Source: Butyrivibrio sp.
GTDB taxonomy: Bacteria > Bacillota > Clostridia > Lachnospirales > Lachnospiraceae
Direction of reading: 5' to 3'
DNA length: 41,479 nucleotides
NCBI GenBank assembly: GCA_024694565.1
Contig: JAILJR010000234.1
Coordinates: forward strand, 1 to 41,479
The translations under genes and the position numbers were made by a program. Of the stretch, positions 16,251 through 25,348 are shown piece after piece. Each line of letters starts with the position of its first letter. Position 1 is the first letter of the stretch. The notes under the pieces are model-generated. The model made no database searches and was not told the origin of the DNA. It worked only from the letters and a program-made list of their open reading frames with translations.

Positions 16251-16305
16251 GTTGAGGTCAAAAGTATTCGGGTGGCTCCGGGTACTTCTGACCTCAACTT
16301 TTTTT
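16251..16305. terminator. Bidirectional terminator related to module 2
   Basis: GTTGAGGTC and the following AAGTA pair with TACTTCTGACCTCAAC, and seven T follow on the plus strand. The A-run on the left makes it usable for the minus-strand cyclase that ends at 16304. The stem base equals module 2 of the repeat family. Confidence 0.85.
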
Positions 16306-17737
16306 ATCGGAAGATCAAGGCGCTTCCGTGTATCTTTTTACTCTCATATACACCGCTGTCTGCCAGCTTATAGAGGTCTTCGAAGGACTGCCTTTCTCCT
16401 TCCCTGCAGAACACGGCACCGGCGCTGACAAAGATTTCTCTGCCTCCAAGCTCCGGGTTATCCATCCCGGCGATCTCCTTAAAGACGCGGTTCATTACAA
16501 CTTTCCCGGCCTCTTTATCATTCAGATTCATAACATATGCGGCATACTCATCACCGCCCAAACGGAAGATGATGTCCTCATCCCGAAAGGTATGCTTTAA
16601 CACATCTGCAATGCCACGGAGCACCTTGTCACCGACATTATGTCCGTAGTTATCGTTGATCTCCTTAAACTTGTCAACATCCAAAATGCAGAGCATTCCT
16701 GATTTATTGTTTGCCATGGCGTCGATCACTTTTCGCTCTCCGCTGCCACGGTTAAGAAGACCTGTCATTATATCGGTTCTGGCCAGGATCTCAAGATTCT
16801 GGCGTTCCTTTGCTGATTCCACGATGTCGTCTACATTTTTGAAACCGGCAAGTATGGCGCTGTTGCGAATATTGGAATTGATGAGAATATACGTAAACTG
16901 ATAATAGTGTATCCCGCCATTATCCATAACACGGTAACTGGAAACATACTCTGCATTATTTACAAGTTTGCTTTTGATCGTCTCAAGAGAGATGGCATTA
17001 TACATCCACTCCTGATCCTCGGAATACACACGATCCTTCACGTACTGTTTGTAGAGTACATCGTAGGAATATACCTTTTCACCTGCACCTTCCATACCTT
17101 TTGTGACATAGCCGTCCAGCTTCAGGATAACTACACCACCGGTCTGGGGATCGATCTTGAAGATATTGTAGTAATCGCGGCTCAAGGTCTCCACAATATC
17201 CAGCTGTTCTCTTAGATAGCGCTTATCGGAAATATGCTTGCGAATGGATTTGTCAATATCACGGAAAGCCAGGATAAAATTCTCAGTTTCTCCGGGCTGC
17301 CCGGCTAATGCGAAAGCCATCTGATGATAGGACATATTCCCGTCATCGGACAGACGCATATAATCAAGCGTAAACAGCTCTCCGTTTTTGATCCTTGAAA
17401 ATACGACGTTCATTTTTACATCGCGCTGGATGGTTTCAATGCTGTTAACCACGAAACAATCAACGTATTCCTCTATAAAACGGTCGTAATTGTCAAATCG
17501 AAATCCCATTTCCAACGCATAACGATTCGTATTCTCTCCGGTGCTGCGGTAAAGATACATCCTTTTTGTATTGGCATTGACGACCCAGATTGTATGGTAT
17601 TCTTTTCCGATTCCTGTAATGATACCGGTCAAACGCTTGATGCGGGCATTAAAATCATCAACCAGTCTGCGCTGATCTTCAGGATAATTCGCCGGATCTA
17701 TCAATTCGTTCTCTTTGATGACTAAATCTGATAGCAT
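16304..17737 (-). CDS. Diguanylate cyclase with PAS-like N-terminal regions
   Basis: A protein of 477 residues. Two PAS-like segments are inferred in residues 40-300; the second is followed by the linker ERQNLEILARTDIMTGLLNR that starts a GGDEF domain. The active site reads RLGGDEYAAY, a Phe-to-Tyr variant of GGDEF, and the product-inhibition site RDED lies five residues before it. It should make cyclic di-GMP from GTP, with feedback control. There is no membrane segment, so it is likely cytosolic. ATG 17737 follows AGGAGG; the frame extends five codons further only through a TTG. It is divergent from the second cyclase with a small palindrome between them. Confidence 0.88.
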   Translation of the reverse strand: MLSDLVIKENELIDPANYPEDQRRLVDDFNARIKRLTGIITGIGKEYHTIWVVNANTKRMYLYRSTGENTNRYALEMGFRFDNYDRFIEEYVDCFVVNSIETIQRDVKMNVVFSRIKNGELFTLDYMRLSDDGNMSYHQMAFALAGQPGETENFILAFRDIDKSIRKHISDKRYLREQLDIVETLSRDYYNIFKIDPQTGGVVILKLDGYVTKGMEGAGEKVYSYDVLYKQYVKDRVYSEDQEWMYNAISLETIKSKLVNNAEYVSSYRVMDNGGIHYYQFTYILINSNIRNSAILAGFKNVDDIVESAKERQNLEILARTDIMTGLLNRGSGERKVIDAMANNKSGMLCILDVDKFKEINDNYGHNVGDKVLRGIADVLKHTFRDEDIIFRLGGDEYAAYVMNLNDKEAGKVVMNRVFKEIAGMDNPELGGREIFVSAGAVFCREGERQSFEDLYKLADSGVYESKKIHGSALIFR

Positions 17738-17752
17738 ATCAGCCTCCTGCAA

Positions 17753-17770
17753 GCATAGTAAGAACTATGC
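17753..17770. promoter_or_regulatory. Palindrome between divergent cyclase genes
   Basis: GCATAGT-AAGA-ACTATGC is a perfect 7-bp dyad between the two divergently oriented diguanylate cyclases. It is a possible operator, but it could also be chance or part of the lost N-terminus of the right-hand gene. Confidence 0.35.
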
Positions 17771-19070
17771 AAATTGTCAGTATAACAAAATTTTACACCT
17801 ATTTTTACATAATGGCATCAACATTTTCTGAAATGGCTGGATCTACCGAGGAATATATTTCACTGGACAAGGCATCATATGACCTGATGGAAGCTTCTGA
17901 TTATCTCACGGAAAAGGTCCAGCGCTTTACAGTAAACGGGAACATGGAGTACCTTAATGACTACTTCACAGAGGCATACGTCACAAAACGAAGGGAAGCA
18001 GCCATAGCGACGATGGCAGAATATCCTGAGAGTGCCGATGCTCTGGTATACTTAAACAGGGCTATGGAAACATCCAGATTGCTGATGGACAGGGAATTTT
18101 ACGCAATGAAGCTCGTCATAGAAGCCAAGGGATACACGGATTATCCTGAAAGGCTTAATGAGGTGGAGCTCTCCAGTGAAGACGAAGCCCTTGAGCCTGA
18201 TAAAAAGATGAGACTTGCTACTGATATGGTACTCGGGGATGAGTATTACGCAAAGAAAAATGAGATCAGATCGTCCATGAAAGAAGGACTTAATGAACTT
18301 GACGAAATGATCCATGACAAAGAAAAAATGTATTTAACAATATGCATGCTGAGATCGGGATTGACAGTCTGATCATTATATTCCAGTGTCTGTCCATACT
18401 CTTAATTGTATGGCTGACGTCTAAGTTTGGGATTCATCCTATCCTTAAATCCGTTGATAAAATACGTAATGATGAGCAGATGCCCATAATCGGTGCCAAT
18501 GAATTCCGCTATCTGGCACGGATGTATAATAAGATGTATTCAGTATATAAAAGCAGTATTGCCAAGCTTAACTATAAGGCGTCTCATGATGAGCTGACCG
18601 GCCTGTACAACAGGGCAGGTTACGACCTTCTGCTGTCAGGAATAGATCTTCAAAGCACATTTTTACTGCTTATAGATGTTGATGATTTTAAGACCATAAA
18701 TGATACTTTCGGGCATGATATTGGTGACAGTGTACTTATAAGAGTTGCAAAAACCCTCTCAGACCACTTCCGCTCGGACGACTATGTCTGCAGAATCGGT
18801 GGTGATGAATTTGCAGTATTCATGGTTCACGCAGATTCAACGCAGCAAAAACTAATTGAGGACAAGCTCAGACAGATCAATTTTGAACTAGCGAAGAAAG
18901 ATGAAAATCAGAGCTGCACGTCTATAAGTGTAGGTATCGCACATGGCAGTCAGGCCGCTGACCCCCAGATGCTTTTCAAGCATGTAGATGAGGCACTGTA
19001 TGAAACAAAGCGTGGAGGAAAGAAGGGATATACGTTTTATCAGGTACAGTATCAGCAAAGAACAGGGTAA
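17767..19070 (+). pseudogene. Membrane diguanylate cyclase split by a one-base deletion
   Basis: The first frame (17767-18372) encodes an extracytoplasmic helical sensor (TEKVQRFTVNGNMEYLNDYF). The second (18342-19070) begins with a membrane helix (LIIIFQCLSILLIVWL), a HAMP-like linker and a GGDEF domain with RIGGDEFAVF and I-site RSDD. Adding one A to the run of six at 18324-18329 restores one continuous frame (DKEKNVFNNMHAEIG). The N-terminal membrane helix also seems shortened, and no ribosome site precedes 17767. If the run is a sequencing undercall, this is a normal sensor cyclase; transcriptional slippage at A6 is another possibility. Confidence 0.8.
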
Positions 19071-19091
19071 ATTTGGTAAATCAATTGCAAT

Positions 19092-19121
19092 AAAGAGCCA
19101 GTGGGTAATTACCGGCTCTTT
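19092..19121 (+). terminator. Hairpin after cyclase gene
   Basis: AAAGAGCC-A-GT pairs with AC-C-GGCTCTTT around a short loop, with a modest T tail. It lies 20 bases after the cyclase stop. Confidence 0.65.
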
Positions 19122-19135
19122 ACTCATTCAACGGT

Positions 19136-19213
19136 ACAATTCAGTTGTCAGCCGGGGCAGGACAGATTTTCGTTTGCGGCGGGCTGTCCTGATCCGGCTG
19201 ACCACTGAATTGT
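19136..19213. other. Long near-perfect 78-base hairpin
   Basis: The arms ACAATTCAGT, GTCAGCCGG and CAGGACAG pair with CTGTCCTG, CCGGCTGAC and ACTGAATTGT, separated only by a one-base and a two-base symmetric mismatch. This gives about 27 base pairs. A degenerate module 1 (GGAGTTTTTTGTCGGTGAC) follows at about 19228. It may be another member of the repeat family or a structured RNA. Confidence 0.8.
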
Positions 19214-19271
19214 AACAGCCCGGACGGGAGTTTTTTGTCGGTGACATCATAAGATTACGGAGGGCGGGAAA

Positions 19272-19668
19272 ATGTCAGAGTCAAGGATTGATAGAAGGTT
19301 TTATGATGCCATTGTTAACTTTGCCGAAAGTACAGAGGCTCAGGATTACTACTATGAGGTGATGGATTCTGAGACAGGGAAGGTTAACAGGAATGGAAAG
19401 AAGGAGACGGTAAGGGACAGGGTTCTCAAGGTGTACGGCCTTCTGTTCTGCGAGGAGACAGGATCTGCAGAATACCTTCACAAGGCTGGGGCTTGATGGA
19501 ATAATCCTGAAACAGAGGGGGAGCCTGGCAATTGCAAAAGACAGGATTGAGTGCGATTTTTATGACTGGATTGAGAAGGGGGATGCTTCCAGGTACAGAT
19601 ATATGGGCGATTTTATGAAGCAGTACAGCTGGTCGGAGTTTTATATGTCTGATTTAGATGAGTTTTAG
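19272..19668 (+). pseudogene. Regulator C-terminal (winged-helix/BTAD-like), frameshifted
   Basis: ATG 19272 has GGAGGGCGGG upstream. The first 74 codons (RIDRRFYDAIVNFAES...) run to 19496. From 19483 the next frame reads RLGLDGIILKQRGSLAIAKD, then ECDFYDWIEKGDASRYRYMG and QYSWSEFYMSD to a TAG at 19666-19668. The latter is typical of the transcriptional-activator (BTAD-like) end of Lachnospiraceae response regulators. The shift needs one extra or two missing bases near 19480. No receiver domain is present. Confidence 0.6.
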
Positions 19669-19746
19669 TCCCGGGTTATTGCCTGTTTTATGTTATTATA
19701 TTGATAACATCTTGCCATTTTCTTTACTTCAAACCGGAGGCACAGG

Positions 19747-20667
19747 GTGAAAAGAGGGCTGACAATAACAATAAATCTTTTGATAATGGGGTTCATCCTG
19801 TTCATTATCATAAGGTATGCGAATACAAAGGCGGAAGAGAGCAATAAAAACGAGATCATCGCCTTTGAAAAGATGACAGTGACCACAAACCAGATCATTG
19901 CCAATTATCTGGAGGATGAGCAGCATCTTTGCGACATATGGGCGGATTATATCAATTCATTTGCAGAGGAAGGCTCTGCGATGACTGTGTCTGAGGCGAT
20001 TACCTTTATCAGGAAGGCAAAGACATCACAGGAAACAGAGGGACATCCTATCTTCCCGGACAGTCCCGAACGTGAGGGCGTCTCGACAACAGCTAAAGTA
20101 TCCGATCCCAATGATTATACTGTTTCATATAAAAATATAAATATCTTTGACAACATCGAGAACGAGGCCGGTTCCAATGATGCTGTGAAGCTATCAAGGG
20201 CTTATACAAACCCAATGAATGGGGTACAGTCCATCGCGTTTTTTCATTATGTGACTATCCTTGATAAGGAGGGCGGTGATCAGAAAAACGCTCTTATGAT
20301 GAGGGTTGTTCCGCTAAGCAGTCTCGAGCAGAAGCTTGTTTTCCTCAAGGGCGAGTACGAGAATGTTGAGATAAGTATCGTGGACAAGGAAGGCAATTAT
20401 GTGGTCCACGGCAAATCCTTCAAGAACAGTAATTTCTTTGAGTACTATAAGTCATACAATGTGGCTTCAGCAGAGGAATATGGACATGTAATCGAAGAGA
20501 TAGCCGGTGGGACGGGCACCATGACGATCAGGAACTTCAAGGGGGAGGAATGTATTTTGTCCTACACTCCTCTTCAGACCATGACCACATGGTTTCTGCT
20601 GGCCTATATACCTAAGAACGACCTGATGGCAAGCAGATCTATAGACTGGCTGCTTCTTGGCTTATGA
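19747..20667 (+). CDS. Extracytoplasmic sensor protein lacking its output domain
   Basis: A protein of 306 residues. An N-terminal membrane helix (INLLIMGFILFIIIRY) is followed by a double-Cache-like extracytoplasmic domain (about 35-285) ending in YTPLQTMTTWFLLAYIPKND. In hybrid histidine kinases and related sensors this is followed by a second membrane helix and a kinase. Here the frame ends a few residues into that helix (WLLLGL) and overlaps the next start by ATGA. So the kinase is missing: either the gene was cut by a deletion exactly at the next start codon, or a kinase-less sensor works with the binding protein. GTG 19747 follows GGAGGCACAGG. Confidence 0.7.
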   Translation: MKRGLTITINLLIMGFILFIIIRYANTKAEESNKNEIIAFEKMTVTTNQIIANYLEDEQHLCDIWADYINSFAEEGSAMTVSEAITFIRKAKTSQETEGHPIFPDSPEREGVSTTAKVSDPNDYTVSYKNINIFDNIENEAGSNDAVKLSRAYTNPMNGVQSIAFFHYVTILDKEGGDQKNALMMRVVPLSSLEQKLVFLKGEYENVEISIVDKEGNYVVHGKSFKNSNFFEYYKSYNVASAEEYGHVIEEIAGGTGTMTIRNFKGEECILSYTPLQTMTTWFLLAYIPKNDLMASRSIDWLLLGL

Positions 20668-21980
20668 AAAAGACCTTGATGACACTGATTTCTATTAACA
20701 TGGCAGCTGTGCTCATGCTGCAGGGCTGCGGCAGCAGCGGTGGTAGTGGCGGCGGAAAGAATGCGGAGACTGCCTTTGCCCCAAAGTATGACAAAGACAC
20801 CGAGTACTCGCTGACAGTTGCGGGCAACTATTCTAACTTTGAGTCACTTGAGGCAGAGTTTGAGCGCTTTTATGAATATTATCCGAATGGAAATATGCAG
20901 TATGTAACAATGGATGATTACGATAATGTCATCTCAAGCGCCCTTGTGAACAGTGAGCCCCCGGATATCTTTACGACCAAAAGCTGGATGATCGGAAATG
21001 AAAAGTATAATGACATGTTTGATTCCTGTGAGGACCTGTCAGATTCCGGGCTTGGTATCGATTATTCCTGCATCCGAGAGTCACTGATACGTACTACGGA
21101 TTCAGGTGAGGTTCTTATGCTTCCGATCTTTACAATCTCCTACGGAATGCTCGTCAATATGGATATTTTTGAAAAAGAGGGATTAGAGGTTCCGAAAAAT
21201 TTTGGAGAGCTTATGAGCACCTGTGAGAAGCTAAAGAGTGCGGGGTATGAATCTCCAATGATGGGAGCTGACAGGTTCAGCGGATCGGGACTGTTTAACA
21301 GCTTTGTTTATCCGATGTATGCATACAATGTCCTGAAGAACAGTGATAAGGTTGACGCTCTCAATAACTTCGAACCATCGTCGGGAGAGCTGATGCGTCC
21401 TGCGCTTGAAAGGCTTTATGAATTTGTGAACTCTGACTGCATAGATGTGGCAAAATGTCAGGAGGAAATAACAGATGAGTATGACTCAATAATCATGAGA
21501 TTTTTTGAGGGCGATGTATCTATGATGTTTGCTGCGGGAGATGTGGTTTCAGGGACGGCCAAGAGAGAGAGCAAGTCCGATGCCTTTTCTGCAAATCCGT
21601 TTAAATACAAATTCTACACGGCACCTGCAGGTGATGACGGCGGTTATTTTATCAATTCAACCAGCATCTGTTTTTCAGTAAACAAGAACAGCAGAAATAT
21701 CGACATGGCCAATGAGTTCATGCGGTTCCTCATCAGCAAGAAAGAGCTTGGCAACATGGCCGGATTAAAGCGCCTTATTACTCCTGTTGATGATTTTTCT
21801 CAGGATGAACTTTACTCAGCTCTTGCAGATATACCGGCGGAGCGGAGCTTCAGCGACAAGGAAACCGGCCTTCTGGATCCTGCTGTCAGACAGTTCAGAG
21901 CTGCTATCTATGCTGTTGGCAACGGCAAAATGACAGTGGATGAGGCAATCGCTGAGTACGGAAGCATTCCGGAGGAGTAG
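20664..21980 (+). CDS. Extracellular solute-binding lipoprotein (family 1-like)
   Basis: A protein of 438 residues. A lipoprotein signal peptide ends in MLQGC with the lipidated Cys at residue 22, followed by a Ser/Gly linker. The mature part has the layout of sugar-type solute-binding proteins: EYSLTVAGNYSNFESLEAEF, a hinge region DIFTTKSWMIG, and late RFFEGDVSMMFAAGD and VNKNSRNIDMANEFMRFL. It should bind a ligand outside the membrane and pass it to a transporter or, given the neighbour, to the sensor upstream. Its start overlaps the sensor stop and has no ribosome site of its own, so translation is coupled. No permease genes follow. Confidence 0.85.
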   Translation: MKKTLMTLISINMAAVLMLQGCGSSGGSGGGKNAETAFAPKYDKDTEYSLTVAGNYSNFESLEAEFERFYEYYPNGNMQYVTMDDYDNVISSALVNSEPPDIFTTKSWMIGNEKYNDMFDSCEDLSDSGLGIDYSCIRESLIRTTDSGEVLMLPIFTISYGMLVNMDIFEKEGLEVPKNFGELMSTCEKLKSAGYESPMMGADRFSGSGLFNSFVYPMYAYNVLKNSDKVDALNNFEPSSGELMRPALERLYEFVNSDCIDVAKCQEEITDEYDSIIMRFFEGDVSMMFAAGDVVSGTAKRESKSDAFSANPFKYKFYTAPAGDDGGYFINSTSICFSVNKNSRNIDMANEFMRFLISKKELGNMAGLKRLITPVDDFSQDELYSALADIPAERSFSDKETGLLDPAVRQFRAAIYAVGNGKMTVDEAIAEYGSIPEE

Positions 21981-22035
21981 AAAGGGGAAATTGTAATGAG
22001 ATTTTTAGCAAATTTTTTTTGCAGGAGATGGAGCA

Positions 22036-23400
22036 ATGGGGTTATTTGAAGTCCTGCTTCTGGCGGTAGGTCTGGCGATGGATGCCTTTGCGGTGTCCAT
22101 CTGTAAGGGTCTTGCAGCCGGAAGGGTTACAAAGAGAGAATATCTTTTGTGCGGTGTATGGTTTGGAACTTTCCAGGGAGTGATGCCGCTTATCGGATAT
22201 CTGGTCGGCTCTAATTTTGTTAAGCTGATCAGCATAGTAGCTCCCTGGGTAGCCTTTGTCCTGCTGTCCCTTATTGGCGGCAATATGATCAAGGAAGCGC
22301 TTGGGCCGGATGAGGAGGTAACACCCGGATTTGATGTTAAGACAATGTTCATGATGGCTGTAGCTACCAGCATTGATGCGCTGGCAGTTGGTATCACTTT
22401 TGTTGCTGTTCCGGTTGAAATCGTCGATTCCGGAAGGCTTGTCAATGTAGTAATTGCAGTAGTTATTATCGGAGTCATAACCTGTTTGATATCGATGGCC
22501 GGTGTGAAGATAGGGAGTGGCTTCGGAGACCGCTACAAGGCCGGGTCCGAGATAATGGGAGGAACCATACTGTTATTTATCGGCTTCCGCGCCCTGATAA
22601 CACATTTGGACAGTGCCAATACCTTATCGGACAATGAGACGATATTTGGTATGCTTATTCCCCTTGTGGGGACACTGCTTGGATCACTTATCACATATGC
22701 CGGCAAGGCAAGGCTTACAGATAAAATGCGTGCTGTGCTGGTCGGCTTCAGCTCGGGGATCATGCTATCGGCAGCAGTCTGGGGAATGATAGAACCTGCA
22801 GTGGACGGTATGAGTACGGGTGCCACAAAGGGAATCATACCTGTGACAGTCTGTTTCTGCCTCGGAGTGATCTTTCAGATCCTTCTTGATAAGCTTATTC
22901 CTCACACGCATATTTACTCTGATATAACAGAAGGTCCTGACAGTGAACTGAGCCCCAGAATAAAGGCTGTACTGAAAGAGGTGATCCATCATATTCCCGA
23001 GGGAATGGCTCTGGGCGCTATTTACGCAGCTCATTTCATGAAAACTGAATGGATATCATCATCTGTTGCTCTGGCTCTGGCGATCGCGATTGCACTTCAG
23101 AACATTCCGGAGGCGCTTAGCCTGTCACTCTGGCTGAGAGATGCGGGAACCAGAACCGGCAGATCCTTTCTCATGGGAGTTGTGTCCGGCGCACCGATAC
23201 CTCTCATCGGAATTATCACAGTTGTGCTCGTAGTTTTATTCCCGGGATTACTGCCCTATATCATGTCAGTCTCCGGAGGAGCACTTATCTACACAACTAT
23301 AGAGGAAATCCCGCAGATCGCACTAAAACATGACAATGACAGAGGCGCACTTGCATTCGCTGTTGGCTTTGCGATTGTGATGCTGATGATTTTTATGTAA
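22036..23400 (+). CDS. Fused MntP-type exporter and ZIP-type metal transporter
   Basis: A protein of 454 residues in one uninterrupted frame. Residues 1-190 are a complete MntP manganese exporter: six helices with the key aspartates in GLAMDAFAVSICKG (16) and ATSIDALAVGI (about 115). From about residue 205 a complete ZIP transporter follows: MLIPLVGTLLGSLITY, the metal-site motif HHIPEGMALGA (about 318), ALQNIPEALSLSLW (about 355) and SGGALIYTTIEEIPQ. The linker is short (about 15 residues). It is an inner-membrane protein of about 14 helices. MntP exports Mn(II); ZIP proteins usually bring Zn, Fe or Mn into the cytoplasm, so the halves may oppose each other or the ZIP half may have another role. 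ATG 22036 follows AGGAG; a terminator follows the stop. Confidence 0.88.
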   Translation: MGLFEVLLLAVGLAMDAFAVSICKGLAAGRVTKREYLLCGVWFGTFQGVMPLIGYLVGSNFVKLISIVAPWVAFVLLSLIGGNMIKEALGPDEEVTPGFDVKTMFMMAVATSIDALAVGITFVAVPVEIVDSGRLVNVVIAVVIIGVITCLISMAGVKIGSGFGDRYKAGSEIMGGTILLFIGFRALITHLDSANTLSDNETIFGMLIPLVGTLLGSLITYAGKARLTDKMRAVLVGFSSGIMLSAAVWGMIEPAVDGMSTGATKGIIPVTVCFCLGVIFQILLDKLIPHTHIYSDITEGPDSELSPRIKAVLKEVIHHIPEGMALGAIYAAHFMKTEWISSSVALALAIAIALQNIPEALSLSLWLRDAGTRTGRSFLMGVVSGAPIPLIGIITVVLVVLFPGLLPYIMSVSGGALIYTTIEEIPQIALKHDNDRGALAFAVGFAIVMLMIFM

Positions 23401-23404
23401 TGAA

Positions 23405-23437
23405 AAACGGAGGTACGGCTACGCCGAGCCTCCGTTT
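23405..23437. terminator. Terminator after the metal transporter
   Basis: AAACGGAGG (23405-23413) pairs with CCTCCGTTT (23429-23437), with an inner CGGC/GCCG pair. The T tail is short. Confidence 0.7.
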
Positions 23438-23440
23438 AAT

Positions 23441-23661
23441 ATGATGTGATCAGCCAGTCTGTATATGCCCGCCCGGTCAGCTGTGGCTGTGCATATTGCA
23501 CAAGCAACTGAGAGGCCCTTGCGAGCGGTCGGCACTTAGAGGCCGTACTTTGGCCTCTTAGTACCGCTACCAGCGAGCAGGAGCGAAAGCGTGCCCGAAG
23601 TGATTGTACAATATGCACAGCCACAGCTGGCCGGGCGGGCTTTCGCCGTGAGATTCATGTG
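23441..23661. repeat. Long palindromic repeat, copy C (reverse orientation)
   Basis: It has the same core as copies A and B read from the other strand, with inverted arms around GCCCGCCCGGyCAGCTGTGG and the GTGCATATTGyACA block. The central stem at 23530-23566 uses AGAGGCC/GGCCTCT pairs. Its outer ends are not module 1 or 2. It lies between convergent genes. Confidence 0.88.
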
Positions 23662-23662
23662 A

Positions 23663-25306
23663 TCAGGGAACAAATATCTGAGTAATGTTATAAAGTTCGC
23701 CGTCGATAACTCCCAATGCAACAAGCATATCACTTGTCATATAGTATTCCTTGGCTTCTTCTGACCAGTTGGGGTAGTTGTCACCCTTAAACTCTCTTCC
23801 AATGATGTATTCCGTCTTGAGATTGGAGGAGTCTCCCTCGAGAACAAATTTCTGAAGGGTTATTTCACAGTTTTCCTTGATATTAAAGGTTACATTTTCC
23901 TCAACGGATGCCCTTAAATTGCCCTCGGCAAACAGTGAAACAACACTGTATTCCTCCTCGTAGTCTTCTTTTGTAAGAGCATAATAGTTGTTATCATCGT
24001 TGCTCTTTAGAATGAAATTACCGAATCTTGTCTTGCCGACAACGTCCTTCTTAAATTCATCATCAGTTCCGTATTCAAGTTCTTTGTTGGCCTCCTCAAA
24101 GGAAACAACCATAAACTGTGTTCCGTTAACAGAGTAAAGAAGATCGCCTTCCTTTGCATTGTCAACGAACTGAGCCTCGATCCTCTCATTGCGATACAGA
24201 TCGCCGGTGAGAGTTGTCTCATCAAACTTTTTGACTATCATATAGAGGTTGTTGTCGTTGTCATAATATTTGGCAGCGTCGAAGGTAGCGGGATCGCAGT
24301 TGCCAAGGCATAAGAGCTGTACTGTCTCATTGTCTTTGGTAAAGGTCAGAGCCGGATAGGAGCCTTCCTTCCAGCTGAACCGGGCTTCCTGAGTATCATC
24401 AGACGATCCGAAATGGAAGGTGATATCTTCGCCGTTTTGCTCGTAGGAAAAAGGAAGGCCCGAAAGACCATCGCTCGTCTGGGTAGAACCTGAAGTCTCG
24501 CTGTCAAAGATATAGTATTCTGAAATATTATACAGATCATCTCCCTTGTATGCAGCGTATACAGCCCCTGAAAGACGAGGTGTTGAGTCCTCGGAAATGC
24601 CTGCTTTTGTGAAGCTGAGCACCTCACAGCTCTGGTATTTATCACTCAGCTCATCAAATAAGGAAGAGTCTTCCTTGATTTCATAGGAGCCGTCCTTGTA
24701 ATTGTGATAAATGCCTTCTTCAGCTGCAGAATAATCAATATCTGATTCCTCTGTAATAACAAATTTGCCTGTGTCCTTGCTTACATACCCTTTTACCAGA
24801 GAGTTTCTCATAGACAGTATAAGGCTGTTGTCATCACTAAGAGCAATGGGATAGGCTGTGCCTCCGCTCTGTACGGTAGTGACCTTTTCAACATGGTTGT
24901 CCTTCTCGATGAAGATGGTTGCTTCATAGGTTGCCTGATGTCCGTTGAGATCATCAAATGCATAGCTTGTTACAAGAAGGGCGTTTTCACCCTCAAAAAC
25001 AGGTGCGTAGGTATATGCCTGTCCTGCGCAGAGGGAATTGACAAGCTCTTTTAGGGTGGCAGGCAATTCCTTGCCGTCTTCTGCTTCTGCAGGAGCTTCT
25101 GCAGTGTCGGTGTTTTCCTTGTTGTCGGTACTTTCTTTGCCGTCGGCACTGTCTGAAGTGGCCGCAGCATCTGTACTGTCAGCAGCTGTACTGCTCTGTG
25201 TCTGTGCATCGCCGGTGGGAGTTTCAGTGTTAGAAGCTCCGCATGCGGTGATACAGGAGAACATCAATGCTGCTGACAGCAATACGGTAAGTGTTCTTGT
25301 TTTCAT
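23663..25306 (-). CDS. Secreted lipoprotein of unknown function
   Basis: A protein of 547 residues. The signal peptide ends in ITACG with the lipidated Cys at residue 22. It is followed by a Thr/Ala/Asp/Glu-rich flexible linker (about 23-80) and a large, beta-rich, acidic domain (DDLNGHQATYEATIFIEKDN, later NDDNNYYALTKEDYEEEY). I do not recognise the domain. It should stand on the outer face of the membrane. ATG 25306 has AAGGAGG on the minus strand. It is a single gene; copy C lies just beyond its stop. Confidence 0.75.
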   Translation of the reverse strand: MKTRTLTVLLSAALMFSCITACGASNTETPTGDAQTQSSTAADSTDAAATSDSADGKESTDNKENTDTAEAPAEAEDGKELPATLKELVNSLCAGQAYTYAPVFEGENALLVTSYAFDDLNGHQATYEATIFIEKDNHVEKVTTVQSGGTAYPIALSDDNSLILSMRNSLVKGYVSKDTGKFVITEESDIDYSAAEEGIYHNYKDGSYEIKEDSSLFDELSDKYQSCEVLSFTKAGISEDSTPRLSGAVYAAYKGDDLYNISEYYIFDSETSGSTQTSDGLSGLPFSYEQNGEDITFHFGSSDDTQEARFSWKEGSYPALTFTKDNETVQLLCLGNCDPATFDAAKYYDNDNNLYMIVKKFDETTLTGDLYRNERIEAQFVDNAKEGDLLYSVNGTQFMVVSFEEANKELEYGTDDEFKKDVVGKTRFGNFILKSNDDNNYYALTKEDYEEEYSVVSLFAEGNLRASVEENVTFNIKENCEITLQKFVLEGDSSNLKTEYIIGREFKGDNYPNWSEEAKEYYMTSDMLVALGVIDGELYNITQIFVP

Positions 25307-25348
25307 AATTCCTCCTTTAAATCAAAATCGCAACAGATAACATTTTAC

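Noticed and set aside
22005..22478. Long minus-strand frame opposite the MntP part
   Set aside because: Shadow of a hydrophobic membrane gene; no start signals and the plus strand has clear family motifs.
23436..23624. Open frame on the minus strand inside repeat copy C (starting MAVHIVQSLRARFRS)
   Set aside because: It lies entirely in the palindromic repeat and the same kind of peptide appears in copy D; its similarity comes from the repeat DNA and no ribosome site is present.
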